The notes under the pieces were generated by a model. The model was given only the letters and a program-made list of their open reading frames with translations, ran no database searches and was not told where the DNA came from. From NCBI GenBank assembly GCA_023251235.1, contig JAHEZE010000001.1, positions 28,350 through 92,349 of the forward strand: a DNA stretch of 64,000 nucleotides. Reading direction: 5' to 3'. Both the position numbers and the translations under genes were made by a program. Origin of the DNA: Sphingobacteriales bacterium. GTDB lineage: Bacteria > Bacteroidota > Bacteroidia > Chitinophagales > Chitinophagaceae. Shown here in pieces: positions 37,287 to 45,231 of this stretch (its first letter is position 1; the number at the start of each line of letters is the position of its first letter).

Positions 37287-39371
37287 TTACAAACTCCGCA
37301 AATGATATGCCTTCGGTTTTGTAAATGCCCGCAATCCGGCATGAGAAAGCGTAGCGCCAAAGCCGGAATGTTTTCTACCACTCCAGGGCAATGCTGCACT
37401 TACCCGGTCGCAGCAATTCCAGTAACCGGTGCCTGTATTGATTTGTTGCAAAATATTTTCAGCTCTTTCTTTTTTGCTGCTATATACCGAAGCAGTAAGA
37501 CCATACTCAGAATCTTTCATTAGCTGTATGGCCTCCTCATCATTTTTCACTTTCATTATTCCAATAATTGGTCCAAAGGACTCTTCTTTCATTACAGCCA
37601 TGTCGTGATTGACATTAATAAGAACGGTTGGTTCAAAATAAAAACCTTTTCGGTCAACAGATTTTCCACCGGTTAATATAATTGCTCCTTTTTGCACTGC
37701 ATCTGCAACCTGCTTTTTTAGAAAATCCATTTGTTCCTTCCTGCTTATCGGCCCGATATACATTCCTTCTTCCATCGGAGACCCCATTTTCCATGACTTC
37801 ACTTCTTTTTCAAACTCATCAAGGTATTGATCATAAATTTTTTCATGAACATAAATTCGCTCTACTGCGCAACAACTCTGACCGTTATTATAGAAAGCAC
37901 CGTCGGCTGTACCTGCTGCCGCTGCTTTAATGTCCTTTACATCCTCTGCCACATACAATGGATCTTTACCACCCATCTCACACTGGCAGGGGACCATTTT
38001 GGAAGATACTTTTTCATAAATGTATTTGCCGGTTTTATAAGAACCCGTAAAGAAATATCCATTGAATGGAAAATCCAGTAACAGTTCTCCCACTGCTTTA
38101 GCACCCAGTGCCACATGAAAAATAGTTGGGGGCACTCCAGCCTGCTTTAATAATTTTTCTATTTGTAAACCGGTGAGTGTAGCATATTCAGAAGGTTTAT
38201 ACATCACTGCATTGCCTGCTATTAATGCAGGAACAAAAACATTTACTCCCACCAGGTAGGGATAATTCCATGCTGAGATATTGCAAACCACCCCCAGCGG
38301 CTCATAAGAAATTTTTTCTTCCAATCCATTTTCTGCAATCATTGTTTCATCAGATAAATATTTTTCTGCATTTTCTGCAAGCCATTTTACACGGGCCCTT
38401 GCCCCATTCACTTCGTTGCGGGATTGCTGTAAAGGCTTGCCCACTTCAGATGTCAAAGTAGCAGCAAGTCGTTCAATGTTATTCTCTAACAGATCAGAAA
38501 ATTTTTTAATCACCTGTACTCTTTCTGCCAATGGAATTTTATTCCAGGCCGGCTGTGCAGACTGTAATGATTCAAACTTTTTTTGCAGGCTTTCTTTTGT
38601 GTCTTCATTCAGCGCTGCAATTATTTCTTCAGTAGCCGGGTTGGTAATTAAAAGTTTTTTCATGGATGTCTCTCTTATCGCTTCAAGAAATTGTTTTTTC
38701 AGATTTTCCGAAAATGGATTATTCTCTTTTTCTTTCATTCTTTCCGGATGCCATTGTACACAAAGCATGAATGCTTTATTATTCTTGTTTTTGAATTCAA
38801 GCCCTTCAATAATTTTTTCGTTGTCATCATCATAAGTATTTACCATCAGGTTATCACCAATCGCATTGGGATCAATTGCCTGGTGATGTGCACTGTTTAC
38901 ATGGCCCAAAAGAGAACCGGCAATATTATGAAGCAGGGTGTTGTTTTCGATAACAATTGTATGTTCTTTATCCGATTCTTCTTTCCTGTGCTTTTCATTT
39001 CCGTTATCCAGGTCCTGTATAAGTTTGCCACCCTGTAAAACATTTACCAGTTGCATTCCCCGGCATATTCCCAGAAGAGGTAATTTGTTTAATTGTGAAT
39101 ACTGGTATATTTTTTCTTCAAAACGATCCCGTTCCGGCTGAAACGAACTTGGACTGTTATTATAAATTGTTTTCCCGTTGTAAAAGGAAGGATGCACATC
39201 CACCCCGCCTGTAAGAACAAAGCCATCGCAGTGGTAAATGTCTTCTGTATTATTTTTTTCAAAATTGAGTTCTATCAGTTCCAGATCATGCAGCAGGTCA
39301 TGTGGAGTAAACCAATTCCAGTAATGCTGAAACGCAGTTTTGGAAAAACTTATGCCAATTTTTTTCTTCAT
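37287..39371 (-). CDS. fusion: C26 glutamine amidotransferase-like hydrolase + aldehyde dehydrogenase
   Basis: 694 residues in one uninterrupted frame. Residues 1-~235 are a peptidase C26/PuuD-type gamma-glutamyl hydrolase: nucleophile Cys103 (LLGICRGMQLVNVLQGG), then His208 and Glu210 (VQWHPE). Residues 237-694, beginning MKKLLITNPATEEI, are a full-length aldehyde dehydrogenase: EMGGKDP (general-base Glu) and NNGQSCCAVERIYVHE (catalytic Cys), with SFGPI and the C-terminal SGFGATLSHAGLRAFTKPK. Predicted to oxidise a gamma-glutamylated aminoaldehyde and hydrolyse the resulting gamma-glutamyl amino acid, channelling two consecutive steps (PuuC and PuuD functions) in one chain. Starts 3 nt after the alcohol dehydrogenase stop. 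Confidence 0.93.
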   Translation of the reverse strand: MKKKIGISFSKTAFQHYWNWFTPHDLLHDLELIELNFEKNNTEDIYHCDGFVLTGGVDVHPSFYNGKTIYNNSPSSFQPERDRFEEKIYQYSQLNKLPLLGICRGMQLVNVLQGGKLIQDLDNGNEKHRKEESDKEHTIVIENNTLLHNIAGSLLGHVNSAHHQAIDPNAIGDNLMVNTYDDDNEKIIEGLEFKNKNNKAFMLCVQWHPERMKEKENNPFSENLKKQFLEAIRETSMKKLLITNPATEEIIAALNEDTKESLQKKFESLQSAQPAWNKIPLAERVQVIKKFSDLLENNIERLAATLTSEVGKPLQQSRNEVNGARARVKWLAENAEKYLSDETMIAENGLEEKISYEPLGVVCNISAWNYPYLVGVNVFVPALIAGNAVMYKPSEYATLTGLQIEKLLKQAGVPPTIFHVALGAKAVGELLLDFPFNGYFFTGSYKTGKYIYEKVSSKMVPCQCEMGGKDPLYVAEDVKDIKAAAAGTADGAFYNNGQSCCAVERIYVHEKIYDQYLDEFEKEVKSWKMGSPMEEGMYIGPISRKEQMDFLKKQVADAVQKGAIILTGGKSVDRKGFYFEPTVLINVNHDMAVMKEESFGPIIGIMKVKNDEEAIQLMKDSEYGLTASVYSSKKERAENILQQINTGTGYWNCCDRVSAALPWSGRKHSGFGATLSHAGLRAFTKPKAYHLRSL

Positions 39372-39374
39372 TGA

Positions 39375-40523
39375 CTAGATTGCTTTACTGTACAAATTTC
39401 TGAAATCTTCCCGGCTTACCGGTTTTGGATTATTAGGATGAGCAAAATCAGCAATAGCAAGATCGGCCAGGGTTTCAATATGTTCCTTCTTTACTCCAAT
39501 ATCTCCCAGGTGATGCGGGATATTGATCTTTGAATTCAGTTCAAACAAATAATTAACCACCGCTTTACCGGTTTCATCTTTCAGTTCTAAAGCCCTGGCT
39601 ATACGTTTGAATTTATGTTCAAACCCTTCTGTATTAAACTCCATACCATAAGGTATATTGACTGCGTTTGCTAATCCATGATGTGTATCCAGTAATGATG
39701 ATAAAGGATGTGCCAATGAATGCACTACACCCAAGCCTTTTTGAAAAGCTACTGCTCCCATTAATGATGCGATTAACATTTTGCTTCTTGATTCAAGATC
39801 AGGATTATTCACTGCTTTTTCCAGCGACTGACTGATCAGAGAAATTCCTTCCAATGCAATTCCTTCGCACAATGGGTGAGGCATTTTAGCAAGATATGCT
39901 TCCATATTGTGTGTAAGTGCATCCATGCCCGTAGCCGCAGTAATAAAAGGGGGCAATTCCATAGTCAGTAAAGGATCAGCAAAAACAATCTTCGCCAGTA
40001 ATTTTGGAGAGAAAAGAATTTTCTTCTGATGGGTTTCATCATCGGCAATGATGGCGCTTCTTCCCACCTCGCTGCCTGTTCCCGCAGTTGTAGGAATAGT
40101 GATAAAATGAGGAACATCATTAGTCACATAAATATCTCCACCAATCAGATCATCGTATTTAAAAAGATCTTCGCGGTGATTTATCCGCAATACAATTGCT
40201 CTTGCTACGTCCAGTGCCGCACCGCCTCCGATGCCAATAACGGAATCTCTTTGTGTGTTATCAAACGAATCTGTTCCTTTATATACATCGGATTTCACCG
40301 GATTCTTATGTATATCATTAAAAATTTCTACCGAAATATTTTTCTTTTTTAAATCATTAATGATCTCTTTAAAAAAATCAAGTTGGGCAACATTATTATC
40401 TGTAACCACTAATGGGCGGATTAAATTATTTTTCTTCAGATAATCTCCAAGCTCTTTTACTGAGCCTGCACCAAAGCGGATGGTAGTCGGGAAATTGTAT
40501 TGATAAATTTTGTCAAAAGTCAT
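39375..40523 (-). CDS. iron-containing alcohol dehydrogenase
   Basis: 382 residues from the internal ATG (MTFDKIYQYNFPTTIRFGAGS), chosen because family members begin here; an ATG 12 codons upstream (40559) is possible and would leave only 8 nt to the ligase gene. Group III (Fe-dependent) ADH: nucleotide motif VIGIGGGAALDVARAI, PTTAGTGSEV, metal-binding Asp/His in GMDALTHNMEAY and His residues in GVVHSLAHPLSSLLDTHHGLANAVNIP. In this operon it takes the place of the FAD oxidase PuuB of the putrescine pathway and would oxidise the hydroxyl of a gamma-glutamylated amino alcohol to the aldehyde with NAD+. The exact substrate is inferred. Confidence 0.92.
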   Translation of the reverse strand: MTFDKIYQYNFPTTIRFGAGSVKELGDYLKKNNLIRPLVVTDNNVAQLDFFKEIINDLKKKNISVEIFNDIHKNPVKSDVYKGTDSFDNTQRDSVIGIGGGAALDVARAIVLRINHREDLFKYDDLIGGDIYVTNDVPHFITIPTTAGTGSEVGRSAIIADDETHQKKILFSPKLLAKIVFADPLLTMELPPFITAATGMDALTHNMEAYLAKMPHPLCEGIALEGISLISQSLEKAVNNPDLESRSKMLIASLMGAVAFQKGLGVVHSLAHPLSSLLDTHHGLANAVNIPYGMEFNTEGFEHKFKRIARALELKDETGKAVVNYLFELNSKINIPHHLGDIGVKKEHIETLADLAIADFAHPNNPKPVSREDFRNLYSKAI

Positions 40524-40567
40524 AATATTTTTTTTACTGCTGTGAAAATAATATAACAAAGGTTGTT

Positions 40568-41950
40568 TCAGATTATTTCAAAATAACGTTTCAGCTCCCA
40601 GTCAGTAATGGATTTTGATTTCTCATCTGGAACTTCTTTTCTGTACTGCCTCCACTCCCATTCACGGGTTAAAGTAAAATGCTCGACAAATTTTTCCCCA
40701 AACAACTCTTTTGCAATGGATGATTCTTTCATTTTTTGTGTAGCCTCATCCAGATTGCGAGGTAGTACACCATTACTTATATCTTTATAACCATTACCGA
40801 CTGTTGCCGGTTGTTTCAATTTTAAATTGTTTTTAATTCCATATAAGCCCGAAGCAAGACTGGCCGCCATGGCAAGGTATGGGTTAACATCAGAGCCCAC
40901 CACTCTTGTTTCAATCCTTGTTGATTTTTTACTGCCATTCATTACTCTCAATGCCACTGTTCTGTTGTCAATTGCCCATGTAAGTGTGGTTGGAGCCCAG
41001 GCACCTTCTACTAATCGCTTATAACTGTTTATTGTTGGTGCAAACATGGGAAGGATATGTGGCAGGCAATAGAGTTGCCCTGCCAGATAACTTTTCATCA
41101 GTAAACTCATCTTAGTTTCATCTTTGCCATCATAAAAAAGATTATGCTTAGCTGTACTATCCCATAAACTTTGGTGTATATGGCCGCTGCAACCGGGAAG
41201 ATTTTCATTCCACTTAGCCATGAAGCTTGCAACAATTCCATGTTTATATGCAATTTCTTTAACCGCAGTTTTAAACAATGCAGCCCTGTCAGCGGCTTCC
41301 ATAATTGTTGCATACAAGATGGCAGCCTCATAAACACCCGGCCCGGTTTCGGTATGTAATCCTTCCACCGGAATATCAAACTTTTTCAAGAGTTCAAACA
41401 AATCTGTCATGAATTCATTTTTCAATGTGCTGCGCAGAATGGAATAGCCAAACATACCCGGTGAAAGCGCCGTCATATTGCGAAATCCTTTTTGCAGCAG
41501 GCTATCCGGAGTTTCTGAAAAATTGAACCACTCAAATTCCTGGGAGAAATAGGGTATGAAGCCCTCCTGTTCACATTGCGCAGTTATTTTGCGAAGTAGT
41601 TGTCTTGGACATACATAAAGAGGTTCATTCTTTTCATCTATAAAGTCGCCAAGGAAAAAAGGCAAATCATTTTCCCATGGAATTTTCCGGAATGTATTCA
41701 AATCCAATTTTACCGGCGCATCAGGGTAGCCTGTATGCCATCCGGTAAACTTAATATTATTATAAGCAACATCATTCATATCCCACCCGAACACCACATC
41801 ACAAAAACCCAATCTCCCTTTTATCACAGAAAAAAATTTTTCAGCGGAAATATATTTTCCTCTCAGCACTCCATCAATATCCGTAATAGCCAGTTTTACT
41901 TTCCCTGATGGATGGTCTTTTACATACTTAATAATTTCTTTATTGGCCAT
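40568..41950 (-). CDS. glutamine synthetase-like gamma-glutamylamide ligase (PuuA/GlnA4 type)
   Basis: 460 residues. GS beta-grasp and catalytic domains: KLAITDIDGVLRGKYI at the N-terminus, GCSGHIHQSLWD (GS G-x-G-x-H-x-H ATP/Glu region), NSYKRLVEGAWAPTTLTWAIDNRT (R-binding loop), RIETRVVGSDVNPYLAMAASLASG near the end. The divergent N-terminus and the neighbours (permease, alcohol/aldehyde dehydrogenases, C26 hydrolase) point to a gamma-glutamyl-polyamine/ethanolamide ligase rather than assimilatory GS. Predicted: ethanolamine + L-Glu + ATP gives gamma-glutamylethanolamide. 23 nt after the permease stop, 44 nt before the chosen ADH start. Confidence 0.9.
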   Translation of the reverse strand: MANKEIIKYVKDHPSGKVKLAITDIDGVLRGKYISAEKFFSVIKGRLGFCDVVFGWDMNDVAYNNIKFTGWHTGYPDAPVKLDLNTFRKIPWENDLPFFLGDFIDEKNEPLYVCPRQLLRKITAQCEQEGFIPYFSQEFEWFNFSETPDSLLQKGFRNMTALSPGMFGYSILRSTLKNEFMTDLFELLKKFDIPVEGLHTETGPGVYEAAILYATIMEAADRAALFKTAVKEIAYKHGIVASFMAKWNENLPGCSGHIHQSLWDSTAKHNLFYDGKDETKMSLLMKSYLAGQLYCLPHILPMFAPTINSYKRLVEGAWAPTTLTWAIDNRTVALRVMNGSKKSTRIETRVVGSDVNPYLAMAASLASGLYGIKNNLKLKQPATVGNGYKDISNGVLPRNLDEATQKMKESSIAKELFGEKFVEHFTLTREWEWRQYRKEVPDEKSKSITDWELKRYFEII

Positions 41951-41973
41951 ACAAAAAATTTAGTTCCCGGGAA

Positions 41974-43302
41974 TTACTGAATATTCAGTTGTGATTTTGT
42001 TTTAAATAATTTAAATGCTGCGAAGCAGAACCCTACCAGAAAAATATAAATCAAGCCCAATCTTAAATTATAAATCATCATCGCCACAAATGAAAAGATC
42101 GCAATGCTCAAAGCTATAACCGGGAAAAAAGGATAGAACGGAACTTTAAAAGGCCGGTGAAGGCCGGGTTCTTTTTTTCTAAGTTGCAACAGAGAGATCA
42201 TAGAAATAATATATAAAGTTAGTGCTCCAAAAACGGAGATGGTGATTATTTCAGAAGTTTTGCCTGTAAGCAACGCAATGATTCCAATAAACATATTCGC
42301 CAAAAGTGCATTGGAGGGAGTTTGAAAACGACGATGAATTTTTCCCAGGAAAGACGGCGCCATTTTTACTCTTCCAAATTCAAAACTGGCCCTTCCTGCT
42401 GCTAAAATGATTCCATGAAAAGAAGCGACCAATCCAAACAAGCCAATTGTAATGAGTAAATGAAAAAGCCAACTTGAATTACCAACAATTTTTCCCAATG
42501 CCAGGGGTAACGGGGAATCAGATGCTGAACCATCCACTTTATAAACAATCGCTTCCCAGCCTGCTACACCAACGGAGCTTATAAAAGTAAGTATACATAA
42601 AACAACCAATGTAATAATTGCAGAACCAAACCCGAACAGAATGGTTCGCTGCGGATTAATGGCTTCTTCAGCAACATTCGCTACTCCCTCAATAGCAAGA
42701 AAAAACCAGATGGCAAATGGAATGGAAGCAAATACTCCCTGCCAGCCATGCGGAAAAGCGTTGTGCTGTAAATTTTTAATATCAAAATGGGGTAAAGTGA
42801 TGCTGCTAAACAATAACAATTCTCCAACTGCAAGAATTGTGATGACCAATTCAAAAGTGGCAGCAGCTTTTACACCATAAATATTCAGCGCTGTAAAACC
42901 GATGTAAACAACTATAGCAATAGCCAGTACCGGCAATTGAGGAAAAAACAAATTGAAATAAGCGCCGATAGCGAAAGCAATAGCGGGAGGTGCAAAAATG
43001 AATTCAATATTCTGGGCCATGCCGGCAATAAAGCCAATATCTTTTCCCATTGCACGGTTAGCATAATCAAATGCTCCGCCTGCTTTGGGGATAGCACATG
43101 CCAGTTCTGAATAACTGAATGTAAAAGTAAAATACATGACGATGATGAAAACAGTGGCAATGGCAAGACCTAATGTACCTCCCTGCTCCAGGCCAAGGTT
43201 CCAGCCGAAATACATTCCGGAAATAACGTACCCCACCCCCAGTCCCCATAACATGGAGGGAGTAAGTGTACGCTTAAGTTCTGTTACTGGTAATGATGGC
43301 AA
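41974..43302 (-). CDS. APC-family amino acid/ethanolamine permease
   Basis: 442 residues, about 12 membrane helices. The sequence follows the ethanolamine permease subfamily of the APC superfamily closely: LWGLGVGYVISGMYFGWNLG, FSYSELACAIPKAGGAFDYA, EFIFAPPAIAFAIGAYFN, SIPFAIWFFLAIEGVANVAEE, HLLITIGLFGLVASFHGIIL and RRFQTPSNALLANMFIGI. It would import ethanolamine (or a related small amine) with H+. First gene of a four-gene operon. The recognition is from memory of the family, so ethanolamine specificity is probable, not proven. A dyad lies 16 nt upstream of its ATG. Confidence 0.9.
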   Translation of the reverse strand: MPSLPVTELKRTLTPSMLWGLGVGYVISGMYFGWNLGLEQGGTLGLAIATVFIIVMYFTFTFSYSELACAIPKAGGAFDYANRAMGKDIGFIAGMAQNIEFIFAPPAIAFAIGAYFNLFFPQLPVLAIAIVVYIGFTALNIYGVKAAATFELVITILAVGELLLFSSITLPHFDIKNLQHNAFPHGWQGVFASIPFAIWFFLAIEGVANVAEEAINPQRTILFGFGSAIITLVVLCILTFISSVGVAGWEAIVYKVDGSASDSPLPLALGKIVGNSSWLFHLLITIGLFGLVASFHGIILAAGRASFEFGRVKMAPSFLGKIHRRFQTPSNALLANMFIGIIALLTGKTSEIITISVFGALTLYIISMISLLQLRKKEPGLHRPFKVPFYPFFPVIALSIAIFSFVAMMIYNLRLGLIYIFLVGFCFAAFKLFKTKSQLNIQ

Positions 43303-43318
43303 AAGGAAGATTTATCTT

Positions 43319-43337
43319 GTAATATCATAAATATTAC
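43319..43337. promoter_or_regulatory. candidate operator of the ethanolamine-type operon
   Basis: GTAATAT-CATAA-ATATTAC: perfect 7-bp inverted arms with a 5-nt centre, 16 nt upstream of the permease ATG, where a repressor would block transcription. AT-rich dyads can occur by chance and no regulator gene is adjacent. Confidence 0.3.
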
Positions 43338-43423
43338 TGAAATGAGGTTAAGATTTTGAGATGAAATATAAATTTCCGGTTTGAAATCCTGGAAAAATCA
43401 GAACTGACTTTTCTATATTTTAA

Positions 43424-43831
43424 TTATTCTCCTGCCATTTGCAAAATTATTTTCCATTCGGCATCAGTTACCGGTTGTGTGGAGAGTCTTCCGATTCTTA
43501 CCAGGGCCATATTGGCAAGTCGTTTATCTTTTTTTATTGCATCCAGTGTAGCTGGGTTCCTTAATTTTCTCAATGGTTTCAGATCAACTGCTGACCAGCG
43601 GTCATCATCAGTGGTTGGATCCTGGTAATGTTCTTTTATCACTTTGGCTATGCCAACAATATCTGTTCCTTCATTACTATGATAAAAGAAAACTTCATCC
43701 CCAATTTTCATGTTTCGCAAATGCAGTCGTGCAGCATAATTACGAATTCCGCTCCAGCAGGTTTTTCCTTCTTTTACAAAATCATCCCAAGAATATGTAG
43801 TGGGTTCTGATTTGACGAGCCAGTAGTTCAT
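43424..43831 (-). CDS. EVE domain protein
   Basis: 135 residues, a single EVE (PUA/YTH-related) domain: MNYWLVKSEPTTYSWDDFVKEGKTCWSGIRNYAARLHLRNMKIGDEVFFYHS, then GIAKVIKEHYQDPTTDD and W.AVDLKPL. This matches thymocyte nuclear protein 1-type EVE proteins, thought to bind modified nucleobases in DNA or RNA. The aromatic cage-like Trp residues are present. It follows the LutA-like gene on the same strand after a palindromic repeat. Its biological target is unknown. Confidence 0.9.
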   Translation of the reverse strand: MNYWLVKSEPTTYSWDDFVKEGKTCWSGIRNYAARLHLRNMKIGDEVFFYHSNEGTDIVGIAKVIKEHYQDPTTDDDRWSAVDLKPLRKLRNPATLDAIKKDKRLANMALVRIGRLSTQPVTDAEWKIILQMAGE

Positions 43832-43839
43832 ACTCCAAA

Positions 43840-43926
43840 CCCCTAAAGGGGCTTTTAAAAATAAAAAATAAAAGAAAATTCAAATTTAGTAAACTTCATC
43901 AAATCCCCTTTGGGGGATTTAGGGGG
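43840..43926. repeat. palindromic CCCCTAAAGGGG element (LutA-EVE junction)
   Basis: CCCCTAAAGGGG at 43840-43851 and CCCCTTTGGGGGATTTAGGGGG at 43905-43926 bracket about 50 nt of A-rich DNA. The same arrangement occurs on the other side of the LutA-like gene (44654-44754). Confidence 0.65.
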
Positions 43927-43932
43927 CTGTTT

Positions 43933-44652
43933 TTACCAACCACTTGCCAATACATCAGCAATATGCATGGTTTTAAGCTGAAGCCCTTTGTTTTTGATAT
44001 ACCCATCCAGGTGCATCAGGCAGGAAAGATCAGTGGAGATAAGATATTCGGCTCCTGTTGCTAAAGCATTTTCAACCTTCTGATCAGCCATGGCAATTGA
44101 TATAGGCTCGAATTTCACGGCAAAAGTTCCGCCAAAACCACAACAGGATTCCACATCATTCATCTCTGTCATTTCAAGCCCATTTACCTGCGAAAGTAAT
44201 TTTCTTGGCTCTTCTTTTATCCTGCATTCTCTCAGACCGGCGCAACTATCATGGTAAGTAGCTTTGCCATTCAGGGTAGCTCCTACATTTTCTATTTGTA
44301 AAACATTTACCATGAATTCTGAAAACTCAAAAATTCTTTTACTGAGATATTTTACATCGTTGTGTACGGAAGAGTTGTCTAAAAGTCTGGAATAATAGTT
44401 TCTTACAAACCCTGCGCAGCTTGCGCTTGGCGCTACTACATAATCGCTGCCTTCAAAGTCTTTCACAAACTTCATGCATACGGTTCTTGCCTCATCCCAG
44501 AAGCCGGCATTAAAAGCCGGCTGACCACAACAGGTCTGTTTAGTATTGTATGTAACCGTGCAACCGGTTTTCTCCAGCACTTTAATCATGTTGAATGCAG
44601 TTTGAGGATACAACTGATCTACAAAACACGGTATGAATAATTGGATGTTCAT
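43933..44652 (-). CDS. LutA/YkgE-like (Fe-S)-binding cysteine-rich domain protein
   Basis: 239 residues with two CCG cysteine-rich domains: FIPCFVDQLYPQTA plus TKQTCCGQPAFNAG, and YHDSCAGLREC plus VESCCGFGGTFAV. These bind Fe-S clusters in LutA (lactate utilisation), GlpC and heterodisulfide reductase-like proteins. LutA normally works with LutB and LutC, but neither is adjacent here. It is flanked on both sides by the same palindromic repeat type, so its neighbourhood has been rearranged or punctuated. Cytosolic; role in lactate or related oxidation is inferred. Confidence 0.87.
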   Translation of the reverse strand: MNIQLFIPCFVDQLYPQTAFNMIKVLEKTGCTVTYNTKQTCCGQPAFNAGFWDEARTVCMKFVKDFEGSDYVVAPSASCAGFVRNYYSRLLDNSSVHNDVKYLSKRIFEFSEFMVNVLQIENVGATLNGKATYHDSCAGLRECRIKEEPRKLLSQVNGLEMTEMNDVESCCGFGGTFAVKFEPISIAMADQKVENALATGAEYLISTDLSCLMHLDGYIKNKGLQLKTMHIADVLASGW

Positions 44653-44653
44653 A

Positions 44654-44754
44654 AGTCCCCATCCCCTAAAGGGGAGTATTGTAAAGTCATAAAAATATTA
44701 AATGCCTCATTTATTGGATTTTTTTTTCTTAAGACCCTTTAGGGGTTTGGGGCT
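44654..44754. repeat. palindromic CCCCTAAAGGGG element (ribH-LutA junction, overlapping ribH)
   Basis: AGTCCCCATCCCCTAAAGGGGAG at one end and CCCTTTAGGGGTTTGGGG at the other bracket an A-rich centre. The right end (44707-44754) is read in frame as the last 15 codons of ribH, so the element has extended the ribH coding region. Confidence 0.65.
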
Positions 44755-45225
44755 AATCATCTTTAATGCCGTTAGCGCTGCTTCTTCCCCTTTATGCCCA
44801 TGCTTTCCACCAATTCTTTCTTTAGCCTGCTCTTCATTGTCAACAGTCAATACAGCAAAAATTGTTGGAACAGGCAAAATGAGATTTAATTGCAGCACTC
44901 CATCCGTTACGGCTTTACACACATAATCAAAATGAGGAGTACCACCACGAACTACACAACCCAAAGCGATAAATGCATCTGGCTTGTTTTTTTTACCTGC
45001 GCTTTTCCAATATTTTTTTATGGCAAACGGAATTTCAAATGCTCCCGGTACAGTTATAGTAATTATCTTTTTTACCTTATGTGCTTCTAATTTTTCCCTG
45101 CATCCTTTTTCCAGTTCATCAACAACAGGAGCATTCCATTCTGTTTTTACCAAAACAATACAGGCATCCTTTTTCAGAATGCCTGTATCAATATGAAATA
45201 ATTTACTGTTACTTATTTCTGCCAT
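44707..45225 (-). CDS. ribH: 6,7-dimethyl-8-ribityllumazine synthase
   Basis: 172 residues. Condenses 5-amino-6-ribitylaminouracil with 3,4-dihydroxybutanone phosphate to make the riboflavin precursor. KTEWNAPVVDEL, VPGAFEIPFAIKKY (61-72), GCVVRGGTPHFDYV with the catalytic His in the TPHFDYV region, and GHKGEEAALTALKMI at 143-157. The usual enzyme ends about there; residues 158-172 (SPKPLKGLKKKKSNK) are encoded by a palindromic repeat and form a basic extension unlike the family. 6 nt from the TPR gene upstream, so probably co-transcribed. Confidence 0.95.
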   Translation of the reverse strand: MAEISNSKLFHIDTGILKKDACIVLVKTEWNAPVVDELEKGCREKLEAHKVKKIITITVPGAFEIPFAIKKYWKSAGKKNKPDAFIALGCVVRGGTPHFDYVCKAVTDGVLQLNLILPVPTIFAVLTVDNEEQAKERIGGKHGHKGEEAALTALKMISPKPLKGLKKKKSNK

Positions 45226-45231
45226 GAATTA

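Noticed and set aside
38416..39038. Overlapping frames of 139 and 115 codons antisense to the hydrolase/ALDH fusion
   Set aside because: Shadows of the fusion gene; Phe/Ser-rich with no domain.
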